Of a stretch of DNA of 64,000 nucleotides, positions 10,428 through 20,739 are shown piece by piece. This DNA comes from Bartonella sp. HY038. GTDB taxonomy: Bacteria; Pseudomonadota; Alphaproteobacteria; Rhizobiales; Rhizobiaceae. The notes beneath the pieces were generated by a model. It was not told the origin of the DNA. It saw only the letters and a list, made by a program, of their open reading frames with translations, and did no database searches. Location: positions 2,356,001 to 2,420,000 of the forward strand of contig NZ_CP059725.1 of NCBI RefSeq assembly GCF_014117425.1. Direction: 5' to 3'. Positions within the stretch are counted from its first letter, which is position 1. Each line of letters starts with the position of its first letter. The translations under genes were made by a program, and so were the position numbers.

Positions 10428-11129
10428 ATGACGCAGGATATGCGCGATCGCCTTATTGTAGGCCTTGATGTTGCAACCGTTAGTGAAGCCAATGCTATTA
10501 TCAAGACCCTTGGCGATAATGCCACCTTCTATAAAATCGGCCATCAACTTGCTTTTACTGGTGGTTTGGATTTTGCCAAAGAACTCATCCAAGATGGCAA
10601 AAAAATCTTTCTTGATATGAAATTACTTGATATCGATAATACCATTGCTGGTGGCGTTTCAAGTATTTTAAACCTTGGCGTTTCGATGCTAACCCTTCAT
10701 GCTTACCCAAAAGCTATGCAAGCAGCGGTAGAAGCGGCAAAGGGAAGTGATTTATGCCTGCTTGGCGTTACCGTCTTAACCTCGATGGATGCACAAGACT
10801 TAAAAGATGCAGGCTACAATGATACACCGCAAGATCTTGTGTTAAAACGGGCAAAACAAGCACGTGATATTGGTATGGGTGGTATTGTCGCATCAGCCAA
10901 TGAGGCTATGGCTTTACGCCAAGTAATCGGTAATACTATGGCACTCGTTACTCCGGGCATTCGCCTAAGTGGCACAGACCATGGCGACCAAAAGCGGGTT
11001 ATGACACCATTTGACGCCATTCGTGCCGGTGCAAGCCATTTGGTGGTAGCGCGTCCTATTATCAAAGCCGAAGATCCGGTTTTGGTGACACAGTCTATCC
11101 TTGAGGAGATGGAAAAGGCTGCTGTCTAA
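10428..11129 (+). CDS. pyrF: Orotidine 5'-phosphate decarboxylase
   Basis: The enzyme catalyses the last step of UMP synthesis, decarboxylating OMP. The active-site motif [10 protein letters not shown] places the catalytic D63, K65 and D68. The substrate loop reads VTPGIRLSG and the phosphate-binding end reads [11 protein letters not shown]. The start at 10428 has AGAGGAG seven bases upstream and gives 233 residues, the usual size. A longer frame from 10347 has no ribosome site. The CoA-transferase gene follows. Confidence 0.95.
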   Translation: MTQDMRDRLIVGLDVATVSEANAIIKTLGDNATFYKIGHQLAFTGGLDFAKELIQDGKKIFLDMKLLDIDNTIAGGVSSILNLGVSMLTLHAYPKAMQAAVEAAKGSDLCLLGVTVLTSMDAQDLKDAGYNDTPQDLVLKRAKQARDIGMGGIVASANEAMALRQVIGNTMALVTPGIRLSGTDHGDQKRVMTPFDAIRAGASHLVVARPIIKAEDPVLVTQSILEEMEKAAV

Positions 11130-11171
11130 CTCGCAAGAGTTATAATAATATAAATGGGAGGAAATTTCGCC

Positions 11172-11196
11172 CACTGCTTTCTTAAAAAGAGCAGTG
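11172..11196 (+). terminator. Stem-loop between pyrF and the CoA-transferase gene
   Basis: CACTGCT (11172-11178) pairs with AGCAGTG (11190-11196). Only TCCTTG follows, so this may be a weak terminator or a leader hairpin. Confidence 0.4.
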
Positions 11197-11234
11197 TCCT
11201 TGTAATGCTTCGTGCTAATTTTAGAGATAATATC

Positions 11235-12722
11235 ATGTATGACCAACGTATCCGCAGTGCAGCTTTAAGACAGAAAATTGTGTCAAGTGAAGAAGCGGCA
11301 AGCCTTATTCAAAATGGCATGACAATTGGCATGAGCGGTTTTACAAGAGCGGGCGACGCAAAATGTGTGCCGCTTGCTATGGTAAAGCGTGCTGAGCAAG
11401 ATCCATTCAAAATAACGCTTTTAACTGGTGCTTCCCTTGGTCATGATATTGATGGGCTGCTTTGCAATGCTGGGATTACTGCACGCCGCATGCCTTTTCA
11501 GGTAGATTCAACCCTGCGCCATGCGATAAATCGCGGCGAAGTTATGTTTATTGACCAGCACCTTTCCGAAACGGTTGAGCAATTGCGTGCCGGCCAATTA
11601 GCATCTGTTGATATTGCCATTGTTGAAGCCGTAGCTATTCGTGAAGATGGTGGCATCATTCCAACCACATCGGTTGGCAATTCGGCAAGCTTTGTGGAGC
11701 AAGCTAAAAAAGTTATTGTTGAAATTAATATGACCTGCAATCCAGCATTGGAAGGATTGCATGATATATATATTCCACAATTAATTCCTGGACGCACACA
11801 AATTCCGATTGTCAAACCAGAGGACCGTATTGGCACCAATTATATTAAGGTTGATCCCGCAAAAATTGCTGCGATTGTCATTAGTAATCTGCCTGATAGT
11901 CCATCAAATATATTGCCAGCTGATACCGAAACCGCAGCTATCGCAAATCACTTGATTGAATTTTTTATTCATGAGATGAAAAAGGGACGCTACACACAAT
12001 CACTACGGCCTCTACAGGCCGGCATTGGCACTATTGCAAATGCTGTTTTAAGCGGCTTTTTACAAAGCCCGTTTGAAGACCTAAAAATGTATAGCGAAGT
12101 TTTGCAAGACTCAACCTTTGACTTAATGGATTCTGGCAAACTGGTTTTTGCATCTGCCTCATCAATTACCTTAAGCCAAGCCTGCGGTCAGCGCGTTTTT
12201 GACAATATTGAAAAATATAAAGACCGCTTGATATTGCGTCCACAAGAAATCAGTAATATGCCCGGCGTTATTCGCCGCCTTGGTCTTATCGCTATTAACA
12301 CCGCCTTGGAATTTGATATTTATGGTAATGTCAATTCAACCCATGTCAATGGCACCCATATGATGAATGGTATTGGCGGCTCCGGTGATTTTGCTCGCAA
12401 TGCCTCTCTTTCTATCTTTGTCACTAAATCCTTGGCAAAGGGAGGAAAAATATCATCTGTTGTACCAATGGTAACCCACATAGACCATACTGAACATGAT
12501 GTTGATATTCTTGTTACCGATCAAGGGCTTGCCGATTTACGTGGCCTTGCACCGCGCGAGCGCGCCGCCACCATTATCAAAAACTGTATTGCCCCAAGCT
12601 ATCGCGATAAAATGCAAGATTATTTTGATCGTGCGGTAAAACGCGGCGGCCACACACCGCATATGCTTGAAGAAGCCTTTTCATGGCACACAAAAATGCA
12701 ACAAGAAGGCAGTATGCTTTAA
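11235..12722 (+). CDS. Acetyl-CoA hydrolase / succinyl-CoA:acetate CoA-transferase family
   Basis: The protein has 495 residues, matching the AarC/Cat1 class of CoA-transferases, which move CoA between acetate and succinate. Family segments are visible: GMSGFTRAGDAK near the N-terminus, GIGTIANAVLSGF near the middle, and MYSEVLQDS, which should contain the catalytic glutamate. GIGGSGDFARNA and TDQGLADLRGLAPRERA lie near the C-terminus. The ATG at 11235 is chosen because the protein then starts MYDQRIRSAALR, like its relatives. The ribosome site is weak. It may serve acetate handling. A true hydrolase activity cannot be excluded. Confidence 0.85.
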   Translation: MYDQRIRSAALRQKIVSSEEAASLIQNGMTIGMSGFTRAGDAKCVPLAMVKRAEQDPFKITLLTGASLGHDIDGLLCNAGITARRMPFQVDSTLRHAINRGEVMFIDQHLSETVEQLRAGQLASVDIAIVEAVAIREDGGIIPTTSVGNSASFVEQAKKVIVEINMTCNPALEGLHDIYIPQLIPGRTQIPIVKPEDRIGTNYIKVDPAKIAAIVISNLPDSPSNILPADTETAAIANHLIEFFIHEMKKGRYTQSLRPLQAGIGTIANAVLSGFLQSPFEDLKMYSEVLQDSTFDLMDSGKLVFASASSITLSQACGQRVFDNIEKYKDRLILRPQEISNMPGVIRRLGLIAINTALEFDIYGNVNSTHVNGTHMMNGIGGSGDFARNASLSIFVTKSLAKGGKISSVVPMVTHIDHTEHDVDILVTDQGLADLRGLAPRERAATIIKNCIAPSYRDKMQDYFDRAVKRGGHTPHMLEEAFSWHTKMQQEGSML

Positions 12723-12821
12723 ATTTATAAAAATTTTTAGATCATTTTTGCATTCGAAGCTGGCTATTCAAGTACTATAGCCAGCACCTTAAATTGACAT
12801 GCCTAACTTTTAATTTTTCTC

Positions 12822-12860
12822 AACCGCAGGGGGGTAGAAATCCTTTGCGGTTTTGTCTTT
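12822..12860 (+). terminator. Probable terminator after the CoA-transferase gene
   Basis: AACCGCAGG (12822-12830) pairs with CCTTTGCGGTT (12842-12852, one bulge), followed by TTGTCTTTT. A second hairpin, GCTGGCTAT with ATAGCCAGC (12759-12785), lies between it and the gene but has no T run. Confidence 0.55.
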
Positions 12861-13230
12861 TATACAAAGATTGGCGTTATTTGTTCCCCATAATAGCTTA
12901 TGGATAGTTTATATTTTTCCGATACCCTCATAATAACCATGATAGTTTACACCTAAGCAATCATTTGCATCCTTTCAAAGTTACTAAGGTTTGGAATATT
13001 TGTTCTAATCGCGTCAATATTAGGTATGTGATTCTATGCCAATTGCTTTCCCACTCAAGATTTAGTATTTTCTTAAAATATATGTTGCAATAATAACACA
13101 TAAAGCAATGCATCACTTATACTAAAGCACTGATCCAATGGTTTCATATTATTGTAACACTCATAACACGGCACTGTAATATTGTTTTTCTAATCCTTGC
13201 CAAGAAATAAATTTGGCAGTGGAGAAATAA
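12861..13230. other. Porin upstream region
   Basis: About 370 AT-rich bases without a convincing frame. It should hold the porin promoter. GGAG lies five bases before the ATG at 13231. No operator was recognised. Confidence 0.5.
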
Positions 13231-14494
13231 ATGTCAATTCTAAAAACCTTACCGCTAGTGCCGCTCGCATTACTCGCTGGATATAGCGCAGCAAATGCAG
13301 CAGATGCTGTTGTCGTTCCCGTTGAACCTGAACCGGTTGAATATGTCCGCGTTTGTGACGCATATGGTGCTGGCTACTACTATATTCCGGGCACTGAAAC
13401 CTGGCATGCGTATTTCAGGCTATGTTCGCGCCGAAATAAAAGGCGGCGACGACGTATATGCGACCTCGCGTGATGGCATTGAACGCGATACTTACGCATG
13501 GCGTTCGCGTGCGACACTACGCTTCCATACAGCAGCTGAAACTGAACTTGGAACACTACGCACTTATATTGACCTACGTTCAGAGTGGCAAGGTGGCGCT
13601 AACTGGGGTGCAGCCGGCGATAAGACATCATTGCGTTTTGCATATATTGAACTTGGCGGTCTTCGCGTTGGTATGGACGAGTCAATCTTTGCACATTGGA
13701 CTGGCTACCTAGGGAAAGTCATGAACGATGACGTGTTATCACCTAAAGGTTCTACCCGCACAAATATGATTAGCTATACTTATAATTCTGGTAATGGCTT
13801 TTCTGCAATTATTGGTGTTGAGCAAGGTTCTGGAAGTGATATTAATGGTACCCGTTATAATCGCTATTATGACAGTGTTGCTAATCGGTACATCGCTGAA
13901 CGGAGCTATAAACTTGTGGGGCCGCAAATTGATGATTATGCACCGCATGTTTTGGGTGGCTTGAAGTTTAAACAAGGTTGGGGTGCAGTCTCTGCCGTTG
14001 CTGCCTATGATGCTCGCAATGAGGAATGGGCTGGTAAGCTTCGCCTTGATCTTAATGTAACAGATCAGTTCTCAGTTTGGGTTATGGGTGGCTATAAATC
14101 CATGGACGACTACTACAAAGTTGATACATCTGTTAAAGCGTTCAAAAAAGACTATATCAGTGTAGTACGCATTTATAACTCAAACATCGGTGACTGGGGC
14201 GGCGATTGGGTTGTTTGGGGTGGTGGAAGCTACAAATTTACCAAAAATACAAGCTTCAATTTCCAAGCTGGCTATGATGATGAGCGTACCTTTTCAGCCG
14301 CTGCTAATATTTCACACCAAATCGTCCCTGGCTTAACAATTACCCCTGAAATAGCTTACACAAAATGGGATAGCAATTACGGTTATAAGGCAATTTACAG
14401 CGATGCTGGCGCATTGTTAAGCTCTGGCGTTCGCAATAGCATGAAAGGCGAAAATGCATTCCAAGGCATGCTTCGTTTACAACGCTCATTCTAA
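13231..14494 (+). pseudogene. Omp2-type outer membrane porin, frameshifted by one base
   Basis: This is a Brucella/Rhizobium-family trimeric porin. The first frame (13231 to about 13404) encodes a signal peptide ending AANAADA and the family hallmark [21 protein letters not shown]. The family then expects C-(M/L)-R-I-S-G-Y-V. Here the reading shifts: ACC TGG CAT GCG appears where ACC TGC ATG CGT would be in frame. One extra G at 13403/13404 explains it. The +1 frame then encodes [14 protein letters not shown] through to the C-terminal LRLQRSF, with no further damage. Removing one base gives about 420 residues with an aromatic C-terminus typical of porins. It could be a real inactivation or a sequencing error. 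A strong terminator follows. Confidence 0.85.
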
Positions 14495-14518
14495 TCTTAA
14501 ATATTAGAAATTCTATTT

Positions 14519-14554
14519 AAAAAGCCGGCTTGGATAATTCCAAGCCGGCTTTTT
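14519..14554 (+). terminator. Terminator after porin
   Basis: A perfect 13-bp stem, AAAGCCGGCTTGG with CCAAGCCGGCTTT, has a six-base loop and a short T run. Confidence 0.88.
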
Positions 14555-14603
14555 CAACCGTTAAAATCTATTTGCGCCAACTTTTGCAGCATAAGTCTTT
14601 CCT

Positions 14604-15245
14604 TTAGGAAATCATGCTCCAATTCTCATAAACAGGATAACCGACTGTCCGCAACAGTTCTGCTGTTTCAGCCAGTGGCAAGCCAACTACTGCGCTATAA
14701 GAACCAACAATGCGTAATACAAAACTACCGGCTAGACCTTGAATAGCATAACCGCCAGCTTTACCGCGCCAATCACCTGATAAAACATATGCATCAATCA
14801 CAGATTTTGGTAAACGATTAAAACGCACGCGGGTTTCGACAACCCGGTGATGCAGATGACCCTTGGCACATAATACACAAATTGCGGTAAAAACCTTATG
14901 GCTACGCCCTGATAATAGGCGCAAGCATTCGCGAGCTTCATCCTCGCTATCAGGCTTAGGCAAGATGGTTCGCCCAACTGCTACAACCGTATCGGCGCTA
15001 ATAATTGGCGCTTTTTCATATTGTGGTATTAACCGTATGACTTGCGCCGCCTTTTGAGCTTTTTCTAATGCAAGGCGTCTTGCCAAATAAAATGGGTGTT
15101 CACCGCGCTTTGGTGTTTCATCAATATCAGCTGCATGTAAATGATCTGGTTCGATACCTATTTGTTTCAATAATGCCATACGGCGTGGTGACGCTGACGC
15201 CAATATTAAAGGCATTTTATTTTCAATCACTTCATCATGCTGCAT
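14604..15245 (-). CDS. maf: Maf-like nucleotide pyrophosphatase
   Basis: Maf proteins hydrolyse non-canonical or methylated nucleoside triphosphates to monophosphates. The family motif LASASPRR is near the N-terminus (about residues 14-21). The conserved ISADTVV and KPDSEDEA segments follow, then the GDWRGKAGGYAIQG region. The start is taken at the ATG ending at 15245 (MQHDEV), with GGCGGA upstream, giving 213 residues. An internal ATG at MPLILASAS lacks a ribosome site. It lies downstream of infA on the same strand, an order also found in Brucella, but 311 bases separate them. Confidence 0.9.
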   Translation of the reverse strand: MQHDEVIENKMPLILASASPRRMALLKQIGIEPDHLHAADIDETPKRGEHPFYLARRLALEKAQKAAQVIRLIPQYEKAPIISADTVVAVGRTILPKPDSEDEARECLRLLSGRSHKVFTAICVLCAKGHLHHRVVETRVRFNRLPKSVIDAYVLSGDWRGKAGGYAIQGLAGSFVLRIVGSYSAVVGLPLAETAELLRTVGYPVYENWSMIS

Positions 15246-15556
15246 TTTTGTCCGCCATATAGTCAATAAACAATTTTCCTGCTGCTCTAATAGCAACCGG
15301 ACTGCAAAATAGACCAACTATTTTAACATCAAGTAAAATCAAATTATAAAATTGAAAATAACTAGCGGCTATATGAAAAAGCCAAATGCTTGCATGAAAA
15401 AAGCAACACCAAAACAAAGCCTGATTTTTATAAAAGACATAAAAATAAGAGATCTATAAATAGACCTCTATTATTCATCTTTATACCATATTAATCTAGT
15501 GTTTTTATCTTGAACCATAGTATGAATTAAAAGCTGCTATGGTAAATAAAAATAGA
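15246..15556. other. Gap between infA and maf
   Basis: No gene or clear hairpin was seen here. Confidence 0.4.
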
Positions 15557-15775
15557 CTATTTATAACGATAGGTAATACGACCCTTAGACAGATCATAAG
15601 GGGTCATTTCGACCATGACCTTATCGCCTGCAAGCACGCGGATACGGTTTTTACGCATTCTTCCGGCTGTATGGGCAATAATTTCGTGCTCATTATCAAG
15701 TTTTACCCGAAACATTGCATTTGGTAGAAGCTCAGTAACAATACCTGAGAACTCCAAAACTTCTTCTTTAGCCAT
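15557..15775 (-). CDS. infA: Translation initiation factor IF-1
   Basis: The protein has 72 residues and a single OB-fold (S1-like). It binds the A site of the 30S subunit during initiation. The sequence [43 protein letters not shown] and GRITYRYK matches the family end to end. AGGGTTTCA precedes the ATG. An unusually GC-rich palindrome lies in the upstream leader. Confidence 0.98.
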   Translation of the reverse strand: MAKEEVLEFSGIVTELLPNAMFRVKLDNEHEIIAHTAGRMRKNRIRVLAGDKVMVEMTPYDLSKGRITYRYK

Positions 15776-16428
15776 TGAAACCCTATTCTATTGAATAAAA
15801 AAAATAATAAACCCATTTACGGGCCGGCCCTCGCCACCTTGGCGCGAAACCTATATGATAATTGTCACCTTGTGAATAATAAAGCATACTTGCCACATAA
15901 TTTTTACATGAAAAGCACATTTATCTGCATCAAATTCAATGAAAACAGCCATAATCAGCAACACTTAGCGGCTCTATAACAGAAAAACATCAAGATTTCA
16001 AGACCAACTTACAAAAGCCCAAAGCAATACAGAATCACTTATCAATTTGAATACTTAAAAAGCAATTTTTTGAAAATTTAAAATCCTATATATCTAAATT
16101 AGGATTAACAAAATGAAACGCTTTTTATAAATATATCTATATTTATAAAAATTTACTTTTTGTAAACTTTTTCTGGAACCTTTTGCCGGCTAAGTCGTTT
16201 TTGTTGTATGAACGCTGACAAATGGCAATTGAGCCAAGCAGCTAAGAGAATTAATCGAACAACCCAGAAGAATTTAACAACAGGAAGCCAATAGCGTTTC
16301 CCGTTAACAGTCTAACCTTGTCAAAATTTGAAGCAAATAAGCGCGAAACGAGTTTTCGCCAATAGAGAAGCTTTGCTTAAAATTATGGGTTTGTGCGGTT
16401 CTTCCATAAAAATTTAAGGATTACGATC
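15776..16428. other. Divergent intergenic region between infA and the SH3-domain gene
   Basis: About 650 bases without a credible frame. At 15821-15830 there is a perfect GGGCCGGCCC palindrome, followed at 15832-15844 by the small hairpin CGCC-ACCTT-GGCG. Both fall in the infA leader or promoter. Nothing was recognised in the remainder. Confidence 0.5.
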
Positions 16429-16881
16429 ATGAACCGTTTTGCAAAATCAATTATCGTTGCTTCAACTCTAGCAATTGCTGTAATTGGCAGCACTTTTACA
16501 GCACAAGCAACCACAATTTCAGCCCCTGCCTTATCATTGCATAATGCACCTGCAACAAGTGCAGCCGTAACCAGCAATATTGCTAAGGGAACTGAAGTTA
16601 ATGTTGGTGTTTGCAATTCAGCTTGGTGCTATGTGACTGCAGGAAACCAAAAAGGTTGGGTTGAAACCAATAAGCTTTCAACACAATTAGCTGCTGCAAA
16701 TAGCAGTGCTCGTTCAATGGCGGTTAGCGGTGGTGCAGCCGGCTCTGCTGCAGCTGGTAGCCGTACCGCATCTGCTGGCTTAAATATTTCAATTACCATT
16801 GTTCCTGAAAAGTCAGAAGCAAAGGCTGCAAACCACAATCGCATTAATGTTGCTAAAATTGCACCACAAAACTTGCGTTAA
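16429..16881 (+). CDS. Secreted bacterial SH3-domain protein
   Basis: The protein has 150 residues. Residues 1-25 form a signal peptide (NRFAKSIIVASTLAIAVIGS, cut near AQA). An SH3b-type repeat follows (about residues 28-78): LSLHNAPATSAAV, IAKGTEVNVGVCNSAWCYVT, KGWVETNKLS. Such domains often bind cell-wall or envelope ligands. The C-terminal half is low-complexity, rich in Ala, Ser and Gly, with no recognised domain. AAGGA precedes the ATG at 16429. The precise role is unknown. Confidence 0.8.
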   Translation: MNRFAKSIIVASTLAIAVIGSTFTAQATTISAPALSLHNAPATSAAVTSNIAKGTEVNVGVCNSAWCYVTAGNQKGWVETNKLSTQLAAANSSARSMAVSGGAAGSAAAGSRTASAGLNISITIVPEKSEAKAANHNRINVAKIAPQNLR

Positions 16882-16924
16882 GAATTTCACAAATCCCCGT
16901 TAGCTAAAATCAAGCTAACCAATT

Positions 16925-16966
16925 GGCCTATCTGATTTCATGATCGATCAGATAGGTCTTTTTATT
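16925..16966 (+). terminator. Terminator after the SH3-domain gene
   Basis: CCTATCTGAT (16927-16936) pairs with ATCAGATAGG (16947-16956), followed by TCTTTTTATTTTG. It lies between convergent genes. Confidence 0.8.
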
Positions 16967-17030
16967 TTGTCTTTTGTTATTTGATGCCGAATAAAATTCT
17001 AAGAAAAAAATCGAACAAAAAAACAATCGA

Positions 17031-17984
17031 TTAAAGGTTGCGACCAATAGCCAAATATTTTTCACGCCGTTCATCACGTAAAGTAATACCATCCTTATCG
17101 GCCATGCTTTTAAGCGCAGCAGCAATAATATTTCCAGTTGCATCCATCACTGCTTCACGATCACGATGTGCACCGCCCAATGGCTCTGGAATAATACCAT
17201 CAATAATCTTTAACTCATAAAGATCTTGCGCTGTAATGCGCATATTGGTCGCTGCATCTTTTGCGCGGGTGGCATCGCGCCAAAGAATAGAGGCCGCACC
17301 TTCTGGTGAGATAACTGAATAAATCGAATGCTCGAGCATGTAAACGCGATTAGCAGCGGCTATAGCAATGGCACCGCCAGAACCGCCCTCGCCGATAACG
17401 ATAGCAACAACAGGAACTTTAAGATTTAGCATTTCAGCCGTTGACCGAGCAATGGCTTCCGCTTGACCGCGCTCTTCCGCACTAACACCAGGATAAGCTC
17501 CGGCTGTATCAATGATTGACACGACAGGAAGATTGAAGCGTTCAGCCATTTCCATGATGCGAACCGCTTTGCGATAGCCTTCAGGACGGGCGGAGCCAAA
17601 ATTATGTTTCAAGCGTGTTTGCGTATCATGACCTTTTTCAAGACCAAGATAGGCAATAGCTTCCCCTTGAAAGCGAGCAAAGCCGGCTTGCAAAGCCTCA
17701 TCTTCACCAAATTTACGATCTCCAGCTAATGGAGTGATATCGCTAAATAGGTGGTTGGCATAATCTAAAAAATGCGGACGATCCGGATGACGCGCAATTT
17801 GCGTCTTTTGCCATGGGGTCAATTTTTTATAAAGATCACGCAATGCCTGCGCAGAGCGCTTTTCAAGACGGTCAATCTCATCACTCATATTGACACTGTC
17901 TTTTTCTTGGCTAAGCTTTTTAAGCTCAAAAATCTGGGCATCGAGATCTGCAACAGGTTTTTCAAAATCAAGGTAATTATACAT
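17031..17984 (-). CDS. accA: Acetyl-CoA carboxylase carboxyltransferase subunit alpha
   Basis: The protein forms the carboxyltransferase with AccD and transfers CO2 from biotin to acetyl-CoA, the committed step of fatty-acid synthesis. It has 317 residues. Markers are the N-terminal coiled region, TPWQKTQIARHPDRPH, the SIIDTAGAYPG and GEGGSGGAIA oxyanion and CoA segments, and YSVISPEGAASILW. The ATG ending at 17984 was chosen. A TTG directly before it is possible, and the ribosome site is weak in either case. xerD lies upstream on the same strand. Confidence 0.96.
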   Translation of the reverse strand: MYNYLDFEKPVADLDAQIFELKKLSQEKDSVNMSDEIDRLEKRSAQALRDLYKKLTPWQKTQIARHPDRPHFLDYANHLFSDITPLAGDRKFGEDEALQAGFARFQGEAIAYLGLEKGHDTQTRLKHNFGSARPEGYRKAVRIMEMAERFNLPVVSIIDTAGAYPGVSAEERGQAEAIARSTAEMLNLKVPVVAIVIGEGGSGGAIAIAAANRVYMLEHSIYSVISPEGAASILWRDATRAKDAATNMRITAQDLYELKIIDGIIPEPLGGAHRDREAVMDATGNIIAAALKSMADKDGITLRDERREKYLAIGRNL

Positions 17985-18147
17985 CAACTATTTAATCCAC
18001 ACGAGTAATTTTGGAGCTATCTTCTATGCACTTTTCATGAAGCAAGCGTTAAAGACCAAAGTATTTGGGACAATTTTACTTTCTTTAACAATGATTGCGC
18101 TTAAAAGAAAACAAAAAAACGCCCTTTCCATGGCAAATTTTATTTTT

Positions 18148-19095
18148 TTACCCTTTATTAGCATTTTCAGCAAGGGGATGAAAGCTATTGACCAGCTTTT
18201 GCAGCCTTTCTTCTAACACATGGGTATAAATCTGCGTAGTCGAAATATCGGCATGACCTAATAATTGTTGTACGGCGCGTAAATCTGCACCATTTTGCAA
18301 TAGATGGCTTGCAAAAGCATGGCGCAATACATGAGGCGATAATTTTTCAGCATCAATTTGCGCGCGGCTAGCAAGTGCTTTTAACTCACGCGCCACCACT
18401 TGCCGCGCAATGTAGCCACTATCTGACTGCGCAGGAAATAGAAAAGGGCTTTTATCTGAGGCTTTATTTTTCCTTATTAAAAGCCACGTTTCGACTGCTT
18501 GGCGAGCTTTATTGGAAAGCGGCACAAGTCGTTCTTTTGCACCTTTACCTTTGACAAGAATAAATTGCGGATTTCCCTCTACTGCCCTCAAGGTAAGGCT
18601 TATGAGTTCTGATATGCGAAGCCCACTTGCATAAAGCATCTCGATTAAAACATATAACCGATAGTTACGATAACGCTCCGCATCGCTCAAATCACTCAAA
18701 TTTGCTTCACTCTCTGCAAAATCAAGTAACAATCCAACTTCTGCTTCACTCATGATCTTCGGCAAAGTTTTAGCTTTGCTTGGGGCATCAATTTGGGCGG
18801 TAGGATCGTCTTGCCGGACATTTTCAGCATAAAGAAATTGATAAAATTGCCGCAAAGTCGAGAGGCGACGCGCTTGCGAGCTTTGGCTAAAACCTTCCAC
18901 CGCCATGCTTTGCAAGATTTTTTCAATATCGCTTTCCATAGCATTGGATAATTGTTTATTAGTTTTAGCAAGCAATTCATCAGCCCATTCAAGATCACGA
19001 TTATAGGCTTCAAGCGTATTGTCAGCAGCGCCGCGCTCCGCACTCATCATTTCTAAAAAGCGATCAATCAACCGCGAAGATTGCTTATTTACCAT
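18148..19095 (-). CDS. xerD: Site-specific tyrosine recombinase XerD
   Basis: XerD resolves chromosome dimers at dif with XerC and FtsK. It has 315 residues. The N-terminal SAM-like DNA-binding domain covers about residues 5-95. The catalytic domain shows the tyrosine recombinase set: R in [10 protein letters not shown]-x-x-R in [15 protein letters not shown] in [11 protein letters not shown], and the nucleophile Y in IYTHV. The ATG ending at 19095 follows GGGTAGC. A TTG four codons earlier is less likely. The xerD-accA neighbourhood is a housekeeping arrangement, so this is not a mobile-element integrase. Confidence 0.94.
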   Translation of the reverse strand: MVNKQSSRLIDRFLEMMSAERGAADNTLEAYNRDLEWADELLAKTNKQLSNAMESDIEKILQSMAVEGFSQSSQARRLSTLRQFYQFLYAENVRQDDPTAQIDAPSKAKTLPKIMSEAEVGLLLDFAESEANLSDLSDAERYRNYRLYVLIEMLYASGLRISELISLTLRAVEGNPQFILVKGKGAKERLVPLSNKARQAVETWLLIRKNKASDKSPFLFPAQSDSGYIARQVVARELKALASRAQIDAEKLSPHVLRHAFASHLLQNGADLRAVQQLLGHADISTTQIYTHVLEERLQKLVNSFHPLAENANKG

Positions 19096-19110
19096 AATGC
19101 TACCCAATTC

Positions 19111-19335
19111 TTATTGTGAAGGCTCATTAAGGCGATCTGCATCTAATGCTTGCTCATCGCGTACTGGCTCTACCGGTTGTACAGGCCATGCCCGCAAATT
19201 TAGCTTGTCATTTGGTATTGTAATCGTCAGCTCTGCAGTTTTAGGCTTTACCATATAGGCCAGTGCATAAATTGCACCGCAAAACAATGCGGCAATTGTC
19301 AAAAGAATCAAAAAAATGCGGCGTATGGTTGGCAT
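19111..19335 (-). CDS. Small membrane-anchored protein of unknown function
   Basis: The protein has 74 residues: one N-terminal transmembrane segment (about residues 8-28, IFLILLTIAALFCGAIYALAYM) and a short polar tail beginning KPKTAELTITIPNDKLNLR. It lies 15 bases upstream of xerD on the same strand, so co-transcription is likely. The ATG ending at 19335 has AAAGG seven bases upstream. The longer frame reaching 19497 lacks one. No family was recognised. Confidence 0.65.
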   Translation of the reverse strand: MPTIRRIFLILLTIAALFCGAIYALAYMVKPKTAELTITIPNDKLNLRAWPVQPVEPVRDEQALDADRLNEPSQ

Positions 19336-19575
19336 GCTAACCTTTATTAGAACTAGAATGAATATTTGCATCTTTCCTGCGGGAAAGGTTCTAAAACGCA
19401 TTATTGATTTAAATTGTTGTTTATTTGCTAACGGCCGCAATTTTATTGAATAAATATCGTCAATGTCACTCATTTTAACAAATATCATTAAACTCAACGA
19501 AAATCAGAAGCTTCACAGAGCAGGCGAATTGTTTTAAGGTTAGAATAATTTTGATTTGACTGTTGGAGATAAGAG

Positions 19576-20688
19576 ATGAGCACCACCGTTAGAGTTAATT
19601 TGGATGAACGTAGCTACGATATTTTGATCGGCTCTAATCTTCTTAATTCTTGCGGTGCACTGATTGCATCACGCTTTAAAGGCGTAAGAACAGCCATTGT
19701 AACCGATAGTAATGTGGCAAAAATTCATCTAAAAACGGTAGAAGAAAGCTTAAAGCAGGCTGGCATTGACAATACATCAATCATTGTTGATGCGGGAGAA
19801 AAATCAAAATCCTTTCCTGTCTTGGAAAGAGTCGTAAGTGATCTTCTTGATGCAAGATTAGAGCGTGGTGATATGGTTTTAGCGCTTGGCGGCGGCGTTG
19901 TTGGTGATTTAACTGGTTTTGCCGCCGGCATCGTTCGCCGTGGTATGGGCTTTATCCAATTGCCAACTTCGCTTTTGGCGCAGGTTGATTCTTCAGTCGG
20001 TGGTAAAACTGGCATTAACACAGCACATGGAAAAAACTTGGTTGGCGTCTTTTATCAACCAGAACTCGTGCTTGCCGACACCGAGGCGCTTGACACATTA
20101 AGTAAGCGCGAGTTTCGTGCCGGCTATGCGGAAGTTGCTAAATATGGGCTCATTAACCAACCAGATTTTTTTGAATGGCTTGAAAAAAATTGGCAGGGCG
20201 TATTTGCAGGCGGCAGCGAACGGGTTAGTGCAATTGCCCGTTCATGCCAATCAAAGGCCGATGTTGTTGCCCGTGACGAACGCGAGTCGGGCGAGCGTGC
20301 CTTGCTTAATTTAGGCCATACATTTGGCCATGCCTTGGAAACGGCCACCCATTATGATAGTGGCCGCCTTGTTCACGGTGAAGGAGTGGCGATTGGCATG
20401 GTGCTTGCCCATGAGTTTTCAGCAAAATTAAATCTTTGTGCGCCCGAAGTGGCTTTACGCGTGCGTGCGCACTTAAAAGAGGTTGGCCTGCCGACAGATC
20501 TTGGTGACGTGCCAGGCGGCTTGCCAGATGCTGAAAGCTTAATGGGCTTTATCGCACAAGATAAAAAAGTTGAACGCGGTGCCTTAACATTTATCCTCAC
20601 ACGGGGGCTTGGCCAGTCTTTTGTGGCAAAAAATATCGCAACTTCTGAGGTTTTAGCCTTTTTACAAGAAAAACTTAGCAAAATTTAA
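19576..20688 (+). CDS. aroB: 3-dehydroquinate synthase
   Basis: The enzyme converts DAHP to 3-dehydroquinate in the shikimate pathway, using NAD and a divalent metal. It has 370 residues. The dinucleotide-binding region is [22 protein letters not shown]. The substrate and metal region includes [19 protein letters not shown], the EVAKYGLI segment, and the metal-binding [12 protein letters not shown] and [11 protein letters not shown] histidines. GGAGATAAGAG precedes the ATG. In relatives aroK normally lies directly upstream. Here the 240 bases before aroB contain none. Confidence 0.97.
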   Translation: MSTTVRVNLDERSYDILIGSNLLNSCGALIASRFKGVRTAIVTDSNVAKIHLKTVEESLKQAGIDNTSIIVDAGEKSKSFPVLERVVSDLLDARLERGDMVLALGGGVVGDLTGFAAGIVRRGMGFIQLPTSLLAQVDSSVGGKTGINTAHGKNLVGVFYQPELVLADTEALDTLSKREFRAGYAEVAKYGLINQPDFFEWLEKNWQGVFAGGSERVSAIARSCQSKADVVARDERESGERALLNLGHTFGHALETATHYDSGRLVHGEGVAIGMVLAHEFSAKLNLCAPEVALRVRAHLKEVGLPTDLGDVPGGLPDAESLMGFIAQDKKVERGALTFILTRGLGQSFVAKNIATSEVLAFLQEKLSKI

Positions 20689-20739
20689 CAATCGCTAGTT
20701 GATCCTTTAATCGTTATTGGTTAAGAGAAAGGCATCAAT

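Noticed and set aside
18148..19095. Phage or island integrase
   Set aside because: The sequence is XerD-like and sits with accA in a housekeeping neighbourhood, with no attachment repeats.
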